This document shows positions 18,608 to 27,975 of a stretch of DNA of 64,000 nt, piece after piece. The position numbers were made by a program, and so were the translations under genes. Under the pieces are notes generated by a model. That model did no database searches, was not told the origin of the DNA, and worked only from the letters and a program-made list of their open reading frames with translations. Origin of the DNA: Paraburkholderia haematera (GTDB taxonomy: Bacteria; Pseudomonadota; Gammaproteobacteria; Burkholderiales; Burkholderiaceae); the NCBI RefSeq assembly GCF_905220975.1, contig NZ_CAJNBK010000002.1:594033-658032 (forward strand), written 5' to 3'. Each line of letters opens with the position of its first letter. Position 1 is the stretch's first letter.

Positions 18608-19561
18608 ATGCTGCAGCCAGACCTTCCCCAATCGATCCCGTTGCGCGCCGAACCCGGCCCGCTGGAGCGCCGTGAACGGCGTTTGCAACTCGCCAGCTTG
18701 TTGCCGGCACCGCTGATCATCGCGCTGTTTCTCGTCGCGCCGCTGCTGCTTGTGGTCGCTTATTCGTTCATGGAGGCGAATGGCTACGGCGGCGTGCTGC
18801 ACAAGTTCAGCCTCGACGCGTACGTGCAGTTGCTGTTCGAGCGCAATCTCGACGATAGCCTGACCTTCACCGACGCGTATCTGATGATCGCCTTGCGTTC
18901 GATATCGGTAGCCGGCATGACGACGCTGATCACCATGCTGGTCGGCTTTCCGGTCGCGGTGTATATCGCGTTGCAGCCCGCTGCCCGGCGTAACCGGCTG
19001 ATCCTGTGGATCACCATCCCGTTCTGGACCAACCTGCTGGTGCGCACCTATGCGTGGATCCTGCTGCTGCGCGATACGGGCGTAGTCAACGGCGTGCTGC
19101 AGGCGCTCGGGATCATCCACCATCCGATAACCATGCTCTACACCGATGGCGCGGTGTTGGTGGGCCTGGTCTATACGTACGCGCCGTTCATGGTGCTGCC
19201 GATCTACTCGAGCGTCGAGAAGATGGATATTCGCCTGATCGAGGCCGCGCACGACCTGTACGCGTCGAAAGCCCAGGCGCTGCTGCGCGTCGTGTTGCCG
19301 GCGGCGGCGCCGGGCATCGTCGCGGGCTGCATGCTGACGTTCATTCCCTGCCTCGGCGCGATGATCGCCCCCGAACTGCTAGGCGGCGGCAAGAAGCTGA
19401 TGCTCGGCAATCTCATCTACCGGCAGTTCACCGAGGCGCGCGACTGGCCGTTCGGCTCGGTGTTCGCCGTTGTGCTGCTGATCGCTATCGCCACCGCTGC
19501 CGCGCTGATTACGCTGATCCGATCCAGTCTTTCCGCATCCCGTGCACGGAGGCCGCAATGA
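18608..19561 (+). CDS. ABC transporter permease (PotB type)
   Basis: The 317-residue inner-membrane permease has about six hydrophobic helices and the MetI-type coupling loop (EAAHDLYASKAQALLRVVLPAAAPGIVAG). Segments FWTNLLVRTYAWILLLRDTGVVN and IPCLGAMIAPELLGGGKKLMLGN are typical of spermidine/putrescine-type PotB/PotH. It starts one base after the ATPase stop, and its stop overlaps the next start as ATGA, so the genes are co-translated. Confidence 0.92.
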   Translation: MLQPDLPQSIPLRAEPGPLERRERRLQLASLLPAPLIIALFLVAPLLLVVAYSFMEANGYGGVLHKFSLDAYVQLLFERNLDDSLTFTDAYLMIALRSISVAGMTTLITMLVGFPVAVYIALQPAARRNRLILWITIPFWTNLLVRTYAWILLLRDTGVVNGVLQALGIIHHPITMLYTDGAVLVGLVYTYAPFMVLPIYSSVEKMDIRLIEAAHDLYASKAQALLRVVLPAAAPGIVAGCMLTFIPCLGAMIAPELLGGGKKLMLGNLIYRQFTEARDWPFGSVFAVVLLIAIATAAALITLIRSSLSASRARRPQ

Positions 19562-20373
19562 GTTTCCTTCGACGGCCAGCCGTATTCAGCGCCAATCATT
19601 TCCGCGGCTTCGGCGCGATTACCGGGGCGTTTTACCTGTACCTGTATGCACCGATCGTCGCGCTCGTGGTCCTGTCGTTCAACGGCAGCTCGTCGGCCAC
19701 AGTCTGGAAGTCGTTCAGCCTGCAATGGTATGCGGTGGTGTTCCAGAATGCGGCGTTGCGCGATGCGGCCCAGAACAGCCTCGTGATCGCGCTGACAGCG
19801 GCGTCACTCTCGACGGTGCTCGCGACGATGGCCGCGCTCGCCATCGCGCGCCGGCAGCGCACGCGCACCACCGCGATGTCCGAGCGGCTCATCATGCTGC
19901 CGCTGGTCCTGCCTGAGATCGTGGTCGGCGTGGCGACATTGGGATTCTTTAGCGCGATCGGACTCTCGCTCGGCGCGGGCAACCTGATTATCGCGCACAC
20001 GGTGTTCTGCATTCCGTTTGCGTACCTGCCGATCCGCGCGCGTCTTCAAGGGATGGACACCCGGCTCGAACAGGCTGCGATGGATCTCTATGCACGCGAA
20101 TGGGCCACGTTGCGCTATGTGACGCTGCCGCTGTTGATGCCGGGCATCGTGTCGGGCCTGATGCTCGCCTTCGTGGTCTCGCTCGATAACTTCATCATTT
20201 CAGTGCTCGTCGCGCAGGCCGGTTCAACGACCTTGCCGATCTTTATTTTCAGTCTGATGCGCATGGGTGTCACACCCGACGTCAACGCTGCATCGACCAT
20301 CATTCTCGCGGTTTCGGTGGCATTGGTCGTGGCCGCTCACATGATCGGCAAGGGCGGCCGCAAGCATTCGTAG
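19558..20373 (+). CDS. ABC transporter permease (PotC type)
   Basis: The 271-residue second permease has a signal-anchor first helix, FYLYLYAPIVALVVLSFNGSSS, and the coupling loop QAAMDLYAREWATLRYVTLPLLMPGIVSG, typical of PotC/PotI. The ATG at 19558 overlaps the previous stop; the frame is open further upstream but that part is antiparallel noise within the PotB-type gene. It pairs with the PotB-type protein to form the channel. Its stop is 49 bases before the binding-protein gene. Confidence 0.92.
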   Translation: MSFLRRPAVFSANHFRGFGAITGAFYLYLYAPIVALVVLSFNGSSSATVWKSFSLQWYAVVFQNAALRDAAQNSLVIALTAASLSTVLATMAALAIARRQRTRTTAMSERLIMLPLVLPEIVVGVATLGFFSAIGLSLGAGNLIIAHTVFCIPFAYLPIRARLQGMDTRLEQAAMDLYAREWATLRYVTLPLLMPGIVSGLMLAFVVSLDNFIISVLVAQAGSTTLPIFIFSLMRMGVTPDVNAASTIILAVSVALVVAAHMIGKGGRKHS

Positions 20374-20422
20374 TCCATATCAACACGTTAAATATCAAAA
20401 CATCACACCCAACGGAGAGGTC

Positions 20423-21463
20423 ATGAAGAAATTCCTGAGCACCACCGGCGTCGTTCTCGCCTGCGTTGCGCCGGCCATGGTTGCCCATGCTGCGGGTACC
20501 CTGAACCTGTACACCTGGTCCGGCTATGTCGCGCCGGACCTGATTGCCCAGTTCCAGCAGCAGACCGGCATCAAGGTCAACATTGACAACTACGATTCCG
20601 CGGAGACCCTGCTTGCCAAGCTCAAGCAGGGCGGGGCAGGGTACGACATCGCCGTGAGCGGTCAGGAGATGGTTCCGGTGCTGGTGCGCGAAGGTCTGAT
20701 CCAGAAGATCGATGCAACCAGCATTCCGGGCTACAACAATATCGACGCGCGCTTTCGCAAACCCCAATGGGATCCAAGCGGCGACTATTCGGTTCCCTAT
20801 GTATGGGGCACGATGAACTTCGCGGTCGACACGGGTGCGTACAACGGCGACATCAATAGCTGGAAGGTGCTGTTCGATCCGCCGGCGCAGTTGCGCGGGA
20901 AGCTCAATATGTTTGATTCCGCCAATGATGCCATCGCGCTGGCGGCGCTCTATGTCGGTGTGCCGTTCTGCAGCGAAGATCCGAAGCAGATGCAGAAAGT
21001 GCTGGACGTGCTCAAGCAGCAGAAGCCGTTCGTGAAGACATACAGTTCGAAGGCCGGAGCGATCAGGGAATCGATGGTTTCCGGTGAAATTGCCATGTCA
21101 GCGATCTGGAGCGGCACGGCGCAGCGCGCGACCGATCTCAGGCGTTCGATCCGCTATGCGTACCCCAAGGAAGGCTCGGTCGCCTGGGTTGACAATGTGG
21201 TCGTGCCAAAGGGGGCACCTGATCTCGAGAACGCGAAAAAATTCATCGCGTTTCTGCTGACACCGAAGGCAGCGGCCATGAATACCAATTTCCTGAAATA
21301 CCAGAACGCGATCGATGGCTCGGATGCGTACGTGGCCAACGACGTGAAGGGTGCGCCGGCAATGAGTCCGCCTGCCGGCACAAAACTGGTCTTTGAGCAG
21401 CAAGCCTGTTCGGTGGCGGCGATCCGCTTGCACGACCGGGTCTGGACGGACCTCCTCAAGTAA
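20423..21463 (+). CDS. ABC transporter substrate-binding protein, spermidine/putrescine (PotD) type
   Basis: The 346-residue periplasmic protein has a signal peptide (MKKFLSTTGVVLACVAPAMVAHA) and the PotD/PotF fold (LNLYTWSGYVAPDLIAQFQQQTGIKVNIDNYDS, GYDIAVSGQEMV, VPYVWGTMNFAVD, VDNVVVPKGAPD). GGAGAG precedes the ATG. It probably binds a polyamine or a similar diamine. It is last of the four-gene importer and precedes an amidase and aminotransferase, which hints that the cargo is an amide or amine degraded by those enzymes (inference). Confidence 0.92.
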   Translation: MKKFLSTTGVVLACVAPAMVAHAAGTLNLYTWSGYVAPDLIAQFQQQTGIKVNIDNYDSAETLLAKLKQGGAGYDIAVSGQEMVPVLVREGLIQKIDATSIPGYNNIDARFRKPQWDPSGDYSVPYVWGTMNFAVDTGAYNGDINSWKVLFDPPAQLRGKLNMFDSANDAIALAALYVGVPFCSEDPKQMQKVLDVLKQQKPFVKTYSSKAGAIRESMVSGEIAMSAIWSGTAQRATDLRRSIRYAYPKEGSVAWVDNVVVPKGAPDLENAKKFIAFLLTPKAAAMNTNFLKYQNAIDGSDAYVANDVKGAPAMSPPAGTKLVFEQQACSVAAIRLHDRVWTDLLK

Positions 21464-21508
21464 GACATCGGGCTTTTACAACAACACGGCATGGCGTTGG
21501 CTGCGCGC

Positions 21509-21549
21509 GCGTTATCGCGTTATCGCGTTATCCGCATTTCCGCGTTATC
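21509..21549. repeat. short direct repeats GCGTTATC
   Basis: Three consecutive GCGTTATC units (21509-21532) and a fourth after a nine-base gap (21542-21549) lie between the binding-protein and amidase genes. Function unknown; replication slippage is a simple explanation. Confidence 0.7.
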
Positions 21550-21646
21550 GCGCGCTGCTCGCAAACATGCATGCGGTCCGCAAGGAGCGGCGTCCATTAG
21601 CGGCACATCCGTTTCCTTGCGAATTTTATGGAGCAAGTGATCAACT

Positions 21647-23083
21647 ATGAGCGTCGATTCCACCCTTATCAATCGATCCGCCTGCGAGGTGGTCGATCTG
21701 CTGCGTCGCGAGGCCGTCAGTCCGCACGACCTGCTCGACACGCTGGCCGCGCAGGTGGAGCGTGTCGAGCCGCACGTCAACGCGTTGCCGACGCTGTGCT
21801 GGGAGCGCGCGCATGAGCATGCGGCGGCACTGCTGCGCAAGCCGGTCGCCGAGCGCGGGGTGTTATGCGGGTTGCCGGTGCCAATCAAGGATCTCTCCGC
21901 TGTCGAAGGGGTGCGTACGACGTACGGGTCGCGGGTGTACGAGGACTTCGTGCCGGGCACGACGGACGTGACGCCTGCGCGTATCGAAGCGAGCGGTGGC
22001 ATTGTCTACGCAAAATCCAACTCGCCGGAATTCGGTGCGGGCGGTCATACGTATAACGACGTGCTGGGGCTGACGCGCAATCCGTGGAAGTTGTCGCGTT
22101 CCGCCGGCGGATCGTCCGGCGGCGCGGCGGCAGCGCTCGCATCCGGCACGGCGTGGGTCGCGCACGGCTCTGATCTTGCCGGCTCGCTGCGTACACCGGC
22201 GGCGTTCTGCGGTGTGGTAGGCCTGCGGCCGACGCCAGGACGCGTGGCAAGCGGTCCTGCGCGCGATCCGTTCGACACGCTGTCGGTCCAGGGACCGATG
22301 GCGCGCAATGTGGCCGACACTGCGTTGCTACTCGACGCGATGTGTGGCCTCGAGCGTCACGCGCCGTTGTCGATGTCCGCGCCGGCCACCACTTTTCTCG
22401 ATCACGCGCGGCGCCCGCGGATACCGGCGCGTGTCGCGTATAGCGCCGGACTCGGCATCGCCGAGCCCGAGGTGGACATTCGCGCGATCTGCGATTCGGT
22501 AATGGACCGGCTTGCCGGGGAGGGCATTGGCATCGAGCAGCCACGCATCGATCTGTCGGCTGGCACGAAGGCATTTCATGTGCTGCGTGGCGTGCTGTAC
22601 GTGACGAACCATGCCGACGCGCTCGCAAAGCATCGTGAACTGCTGAACCCAAACGTCATTGGCAACATCGAGTACGGACTGTCGCTCGACGGTCCGTCGA
22701 TCGCCGCTGCGCGGCGCACGCGTGGCGAACTGTCCCACGGTATGACGGAGTTACTCGAGACGTACGACGTGGTGATCTGCCCGGCTTCGATCGTTCCGGC
22801 CTTTCCTGTCGAGCAGAAGTACGTGACGAACGCAGCGGGCCGACAGTTCAATACCTATATCGACTGGCTCGCGATCACATACGGACTGACACTGCTCGGA
22901 CTTCCTGTGATCTCGATTCCCTGCGGCATGACGCGCGACGGCTTACCGGTCGGCATTCAGATTGTCGGCCGCGCTCGCGGCGAGGCCGTCTTGTTGTCGA
23001 TCGCGGCTGCGATCGAATCGATCATCGGCACGTGGGCCACTAGCGAGCGGGAACTGGACCTGCTCGTGCGTGCGCCCGCCTGA
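21647..23083 (+). CDS. amidase signature family enzyme
   Basis: The 478-residue enzyme belongs to the amidase signature family. It has the catalytic Lys in VPIKDLSAVEG (about 84), the Gly/Ser-rich core AGGSSGGAAAALASGTAW, and SDLAGSLRTPAAFCGVVGLRPTPGRV with the nucleophile-region serines. It hydrolyses an amide to acid plus ammonia or amine in the cytoplasm. In GSDLAGSLR the usual Thr/Gly of SDTGGSIR is replaced by Leu/Ala, which may tune the oxyanion loop. It lies between the ABC importer and an aminotransferase and probably acts on imported material. Confidence 0.92.
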   Translation: MSVDSTLINRSACEVVDLLRREAVSPHDLLDTLAAQVERVEPHVNALPTLCWERAHEHAAALLRKPVAERGVLCGLPVPIKDLSAVEGVRTTYGSRVYEDFVPGTTDVTPARIEASGGIVYAKSNSPEFGAGGHTYNDVLGLTRNPWKLSRSAGGSSGGAAAALASGTAWVAHGSDLAGSLRTPAAFCGVVGLRPTPGRVASGPARDPFDTLSVQGPMARNVADTALLLDAMCGLERHAPLSMSAPATTFLDHARRPRIPARVAYSAGLGIAEPEVDIRAICDSVMDRLAGEGIGIEQPRIDLSAGTKAFHVLRGVLYVTNHADALAKHRELLNPNVIGNIEYGLSLDGPSIAAARRTRGELSHGMTELLETYDVVICPASIVPAFPVEQKYVTNAAGRQFNTYIDWLAITYGLTLLGLPVISIPCGMTRDGLPVGIQIVGRARGEAVLLSIAAAIESIIGTWATSERELDLLVRAPA

Positions 23084-23107
23084 CTTTCAACCCTACAGGA
23101 GCAAGAC

Positions 23108-24496
23108 ATGACATTCCAATCCGGCACGAACCAGGCACGCGACGTGGCGCATTATTTGCATCCCTACACGAATCTCGCTGTGCACGAGCAGGAAGGGCCC
23201 CTCGTCATCACACGCGGCGATGGCTGCTACGTGTACGACGAAGCGGGCAATCGCTATCTGGAGAGCCTGTCGGGTCTGTTCTGCGCGTCGTTGGGTTTCA
23301 GCGAAGGGCGTCTTGCCGATGCAGCGGATCGCCAGATGCGCAAGCTGCCGTTCTATCACGCGTTCGGCCAGAAATCGACGGACGTTGGCATCGAACTCGC
23401 GGAAAAGCTGATTTCAATGGCGCCCGTGCCGATGTCGAAAGTGTTCTTCGCCAACTCTGGATCCGAGGCGAACGATACGGCGATCAAGCTCGTTTGGTAC
23501 TATCACAACGCAGTGGGCAAGCCGCGCAAGAAAAAGATCATCTCGCGCCAGAAGGCGTATCACGGTGTCACGGTTGCTGCCGCGAGTCTGACGGGACTGC
23601 CCTATGCGCACCGCGAATTCGATCTGCCGATTGAGCGCATCGTGCATGCGGACTGCCCGCATTTCTATCGCTCGGCGCAACCGGGCGAAAGCGAAGAAGA
23701 TTACGCGACGCGCTGTGCCGACGCGCTGGAACAACTGATCCTGAAAGAAGGCCCGGATGAAGTCGGCGCATTCTTCGCGGAACCGGTGATGGGGTCGGCG
23801 GGCGTGATCGTCCCGCCGCGCACCTACTTCGAAAAAGTGCAAAAGGTGCTGAAGAAATACGACGTGCTGTTCATCGCCGACGAGGTGATTTGCGCGTTTG
23901 CCCGCACCGGTAATATGTTCGGCAGCCAGACGTACGACCTTCGGCCGGACATGGTCACGCTAGCCAAGCAACTGTCCGCCGGCTATCAGCCGATCTCCGC
24001 GCTGATGATCAACGACCGGATCTATCGGGCATTGGTGGAGCAGAGCCGGAAGGTGGGCACCTTTGGTCATGGCTACACCTACACCGGCCACCCGGTGGCG
24101 GCAGCCGTTGCGCTCGAAACGCTGCGGATTTATGAAGATCTCGACATCGTTGCGCGCGTGCGCGAACTCATGCCTGTCTTCCACGCTCATCTGCAGCGCC
24201 TGGGCGAGCATCCGCTAATCGGCGAGGCGCGCGGCGTCGGCTTGCTCGGCGGTCTCGAAGTATCAATGAACAAGGCGCGTCGCGAAGCGTTTGCGCCTGC
24301 CGCAGGCGTAGCCGGCTATGCGGCGAAGCGCGCGCTGGCGCATGGTGTGATCACGCGTGGCCTGAACGACACCGTGACGCTGTGTCCGCCGCTTATCATC
24401 ACGCGCGCCGAACTCGACGAGATGTTCGACGGTATCGGCCGTGCGTTGGACGACACGTATGCGTGGGCCAGCCAGCAGGGTTTGATGGCCGCATGA
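23108..24496 (+). CDS. class III aminotransferase (omega-amino acid/diamine type)
   Basis: The 462-residue PLP enzyme matches class III (ornithine/omega-amino acid) aminotransferases. Seen: NSGSEANDTAIKLVWYYHN, QKAYHGVTVAAASLTGLPY, ADEVICAFARTGNMFGSQ, and the PLP-binding Lys in TLAKQLSAGYQPISA. It moves an amino group from an amine or omega-amino acid to pyruvate or 2-oxoglutarate. The ATG at 23108 follows a Shine-Dalgarno (CAGGAGCAAG), 24 bases after the amidase stop, so the two are likely co-transcribed. A diamine or beta-amino acid substrate fits the PotD-type importer upstream. Confidence 0.92.
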   Translation: MTFQSGTNQARDVAHYLHPYTNLAVHEQEGPLVITRGDGCYVYDEAGNRYLESLSGLFCASLGFSEGRLADAADRQMRKLPFYHAFGQKSTDVGIELAEKLISMAPVPMSKVFFANSGSEANDTAIKLVWYYHNAVGKPRKKKIISRQKAYHGVTVAAASLTGLPYAHREFDLPIERIVHADCPHFYRSAQPGESEEDYATRCADALEQLILKEGPDEVGAFFAEPVMGSAGVIVPPRTYFEKVQKVLKKYDVLFIADEVICAFARTGNMFGSQTYDLRPDMVTLAKQLSAGYQPISALMINDRIYRALVEQSRKVGTFGHGYTYTGHPVAAAVALETLRIYEDLDIVARVRELMPVFHAHLQRLGEHPLIGEARGVGLLGGLEVSMNKARREAFAPAAGVAGYAAKRALAHGVITRGLNDTVTLCPPLIITRAELDEMFDGIGRALDDTYAWASQQGLMAA

Positions 24497-24723
24497 ACCG
24501 GATTGGTCGCAATCAATCAGCCATGTTGCAAGGATGAACGGGCAAGTGCGCTTCTATATCGGGAGACGCTATGGTTTCAAGGCGTTTCTCGAAATCAGAT
24601 CGATGTTCGGGTATTAGGGGGGAGTAGATCGGAAGCGGGGACGTCTGCTGCATAAGTCATGGACGTGGACCGCTTTCCAGAAGGTTCGCGGATCAGTTCA
24701 ATCATTATATTTAGGTATACAAA

Positions 24724-25866
24724 ATGAATACGGGAAAGGTTTGCAGATTCGGAATGCTGGCCGGCGTGATTGCGGCATCGCCGCTCAGCGCGTCCGCGCA
24801 ATCGAGCGTCACGTTATACGGGATCATCGATGCGGGCGTGACCTATGTCACGAACGACGGCGGTAGCCACAACATCAAGATGGACGATGGGGTGCTGGTT
24901 CCAAACCGCTGGGGTTTGAAGGGGAAGGAAGATCTGGGTGGCGGCCTCGCCGCGATCTTTCAGCTCGAAAACGGCTTCAGCGTATTGAACGGCAAGCTGA
25001 ACCAGGGCGGTGCGCTATTCGGCCGGCAAGCTTATGTCGGGTTGAGCGGCGGTTTCGGCAAGGTGACGCTGGGAAGGCAATACGACTTCACGCACGATTA
25101 CCTGTCGCCGTTCAATGTGGGCGGTTGGGACGCAAGTGGTTACGGTATCCATCAGGGCGATTTCGACCGTGAAGGGGGAGACCGGATGAACAATGCCATC
25201 AAGTACACGAGCCCGAACTTCAGTGGGTTCAGCTTCGGCGGCATGTATTCGTTCAGTAATCAGGCGGGGAACTTCCACGACGGCAGCGGCTGGAGCGTCG
25301 GTGCGTCGTATGAGCACGGGCCGCTGAAGCTGGTGGGGGCCTATACCTACGTCGCGACGCCTTCGCTGGATCCCTATGGTGCGATTGGCGTGTCGACTTT
25401 CCTCGGTCAGACAGTTGCCACACATGGCGCCAATGGTGTGGCAACCGATCTCTTTGGCGACGGTTCGTTCGCGTTGAGATCGCTCGCCACGCTCGGGCTC
25501 GGCGCACAGTATCAGATTGGCCCGGTTGCGTTGCTCGCCAACTTTACGGATACGAAGCTCAAGGGAACGGGTGTCACGGAGGGGCAGTCGTCGACCATGC
25601 GCGTCTACGAAGTTGGCAGTACCTGGCAGATCAATCCTGCGTGGTCGGCGGCAGGCAGTTATCAGCACACCACGTTCGAGTCGCACAACTGGAACGAGGT
25701 GTCTCTGGGGCTCGACTACGCGTTGTCGAAACGGACGACCCTATACGGTGCGGTGGACGGGTTGATGGCGTCGAGCGGTGTCGATCCGGTTATCGGCTAT
25801 AGCTTTGCCCCGGCGCTGTCGAACAAGCAGGCGATTGTCCGCCTTGCAATGGTTCATACGTTCTGA
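24724..25866 (+). CDS. Gram-negative porin (Burkholderia OmpC/OpcP-like)
   Basis: The 380-residue outer-membrane porin has a signal peptide (cleavage after LSASAQ), then SSVTLYGIIDAGVTYVTNDGG, a 16-strand barrel, the eyelet segment LFGRQAYVGLSGGFGKVTLGRQYD, and the C-terminal VRLAMVHTF ending in Phe as needed for outer-membrane assembly. It forms a passive channel. It follows the aminotransferase by 227 bases and could serve the same nutrient, but porins like this are often independent. Confidence 0.93.
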   Translation: MNTGKVCRFGMLAGVIAASPLSASAQSSVTLYGIIDAGVTYVTNDGGSHNIKMDDGVLVPNRWGLKGKEDLGGGLAAIFQLENGFSVLNGKLNQGGALFGRQAYVGLSGGFGKVTLGRQYDFTHDYLSPFNVGGWDASGYGIHQGDFDREGGDRMNNAIKYTSPNFSGFSFGGMYSFSNQAGNFHDGSGWSVGASYEHGPLKLVGAYTYVATPSLDPYGAIGVSTFLGQTVATHGANGVATDLFGDGSFALRSLATLGLGAQYQIGPVALLANFTDTKLKGTGVTEGQSSTMRVYEVGSTWQINPAWSAAGSYQHTTFESHNWNEVSLGLDYALSKRTTLYGAVDGLMASSGVDPVIGYSFAPALSNKQAIVRLAMVHTF

Positions 25867-26009
25867 TTGTCAGGTGGCCGGGCGTTGCAAGGCCGAATTT
25901 CGTGAGATCGGCGCGCGGGCGTCGAGCTTGCAAACGGCTTGGCTGCCGCGATCGTGCATGAGTCGCAGTGGATGACCGCATGCTGTTCACCACGAACCGT
26001 GCCGTGGTG

Positions 26010-26882
26010 TCAGCCGGTCTCATGCAGCCATGCCAGCAGATCGCGGCGTGAGCTTACGCCCAGTTTGACGAGCGCGCGCCGTGCATAGGTTTCAACGCTG
26101 GATTTCCTGATCTCCATCGCTTCGGCGATGGCCGCGTAGGTGTCGCCTCGCACGAGGGCCGCGCAGACCGCGCGTTCGCGTTCCGACAGGGCCGCGCCAA
26201 TCTGCGCGAGGCGCGCGGTGAGCAGGTCGGGCACATCCGCATGCCGGTGTGACGGACCGGGTCCCGTGACCTGTTGCGCATGAAGCGCTGCTAGCGGAAG
26301 AAGGACGTCGCCCAGCAACCGGATACGCGCCATCTCACTCAACGAAAAGGACGGCATGCGGCGCGACCGGCTCAACGAAATGGAATAGTGCGCGCCCGAC
26401 ACGGTTTTCAGCAGGACGCACTCTTCGCGAAACTGCCTCGGCTCAAAAATGGCCTCGCACAGTTCGCGGTCGTTCGTGCCGGCCGCCGAACGCTGAATCA
26501 CTTCGACTGAATCGGGTGCAGGCACACGGGTCATGACCGGATCGCGCTCGGCAAATCGGTGCATATAGAGCCTCATGATGTCCCGCTGATGGTCCTGCTC
26601 GCAGACGTCCACGTGACTGCCGAACCACTCGGCCCGGGGCTTGCCCGAGGTGCCGTGCTGTGGCGTCAACCTGAGGACGTGGAGCGAATCGAACGCGGCG
26701 AAGCGGCGAGTGAATTGACCCAGTGCCGCGACAAAAGCGGGTGTCCCCACGTGTTCGATGACAGGGCCCAGTGTTTCGAACGCGGTGTGGCCTGCGACGA
26801 AGGCCGGGCCCGGTGATTCAGCGAGAAGGATCATGATCGCGAGAAGGTGAGCGCCGCGATCCGTCACACGTCGATCCGCCAT
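26010..26882 (-). CDS. LuxR family transcriptional regulator
   Basis: The 290-residue protein has a C-terminal LuxR-type HTH (about 225-285: LSERERAVCAALVRGDTYAAIAEAMEIRKSSVETYARRALVKLGVSS) and an N-terminal region of about 200 residues without a motif I recognise. It lacks a receiver domain, so it is probably a one-component regulator. It lies downstream of agmatinase on the same strand, 121 bases apart, so it may be co-expressed or regulate speB. Target unknown. Confidence 0.88.
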   Translation of the reverse strand: MADRRVTDRGAHLLAIMILLAESPGPAFVAGHTAFETLGPVIEHVGTPAFVAALGQFTRRFAAFDSLHVLRLTPQHGTSGKPRAEWFGSHVDVCEQDHQRDIMRLYMHRFAERDPVMTRVPAPDSVEVIQRSAAGTNDRELCEAIFEPRQFREECVLLKTVSGAHYSISLSRSRRMPSFSLSEMARIRLLGDVLLPLAALHAQQVTGPGPSHRHADVPDLLTARLAQIGAALSERERAVCAALVRGDTYAAIAEAMEIRKSSVETYARRALVKLGVSSRRDLLAWLHETG

Positions 26883-27003
26883 TCGGTCGTTGGCGTGCGG
26901 GGGCGCTGGTCCCGATGATACGCGCGATGCATGGGCAATGCATGCTGCGACCGGCCCGCCGCGAGCCCGGTCATGGGGCTAATCCCCTACAGTGGGAAAT
27001 AGG

Positions 27004-27975
27004 CTATTGACCGCGCTGTCGTGCACATTGACGGAACAGGCAAACCAGGTCGGCCGCAATATGGGCGCCGGCGAGCGCCGTGATATCGGCGTGATCGTAA
27101 GCCGGCGCCACTTCGACAACGTCCGCGCCAACCAGGTCGATGCTGCCGAGGCCGCGGACGATCGCCAGCGCCTGCGCGGTCGATAGCCCGCCTGGCACGG
27201 GCGTACCCGTTCCGGGGGCATAGGCTGGGTCCAGGCAGTCCACGTCGAATGTCAGGTACGCAGGCCGCGTGCCGACCACAGCCCTGATCTTATCGAGTAC
27301 CGCCGACGTCCCGTGTTCATGGACCGACGGCGCATCGACGATGTTGAACTTCATGAAGTCATCGTTCCATGTACGAATGCCGATTTGAACGGAATGCAGC
27401 GGATCGATAAGTCCTTCTTTGACCGCCTTGTAGAACATTGTGCCGTGGTTCAGGCTGTCGGGCTGATCGTCGGGCCACGTGTCGCAATGGGCATCGAAGT
27501 GGATCAGCGACAACGGGCGTCCGTATTTCTGCGCATGGGCGACCAGCAGCGGATAGGTGATGTAGTGATCGCCGCCCAATGTCAGCATGCGCGAGCCTGC
27601 GTTCAGGATGGTCTGGGCGTGCTTCACAATGGTTTGTCTGATCGTCTGTGGATTGTGCACATCGAGCCAGCAGTCACCGTAGTCGACGACGGCATAGTCG
27701 TTGAACGGGTTGACGCCCCAAGGGTAGGGCAACAAGGTTCCGAGCTGGGCGCTGGCGGCGCGCATCGCGCGCGGTCCCAGTCGCGCGCCTGGGCGAAAGG
27801 TCGTGGCGATGTCGAGCGGTACGCCTGTTATCGCCAGATCGACGCCGGCCAGATCGCGAGTGTATTTGCGCCGCATGAAGGACAGTACGCCCGCGTAGGT
27901 GTTTTCACGCGACGATCCATACAATGATTGCCGGTGAATGGCGCCGTCGCCGAATACGGTGTCGGTGGTATCCAT
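27004..27975 (-). CDS. speB: agmatinase
   Basis: The 323-residue enzyme is very similar to E. coli SpeB along its length: ITGVPLDIATTFRPGARLGP, GGDHYIT (134-140), HFDAHCDTW (159-167), NHGTMFYKAVKEGLIDP, VQIGIRTWNDD, DVDCLDPAYAPGTGTPVPGGL and VVEVAPAYDHADITALA. It is a manganese enzyme that splits agmatine into putrescine and urea. ATG at 27975 is preceded by AAGGGGA; the frame extends upstream to 28026 but this is not needed. A LuxR gene follows on the same strand. This is the second ureohydrolase in the window. Confidence 0.93.
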   Translation of the reverse strand: MDTTDTVFGDGAIHRQSLYGSSRENTYAGVLSFMRRKYTRDLAGVDLAITGVPLDIATTFRPGARLGPRAMRAASAQLGTLLPYPWGVNPFNDYAVVDYGDCWLDVHNPQTIRQTIVKHAQTILNAGSRMLTLGGDHYITYPLLVAHAQKYGRPLSLIHFDAHCDTWPDDQPDSLNHGTMFYKAVKEGLIDPLHSVQIGIRTWNDDFMKFNIVDAPSVHEHGTSAVLDKIRAVVGTRPAYLTFDVDCLDPAYAPGTGTPVPGGLSTAQALAIVRGLGSIDLVGADVVEVAPAYDHADITALAGAHIAADLVCLFRQCARQRGQ

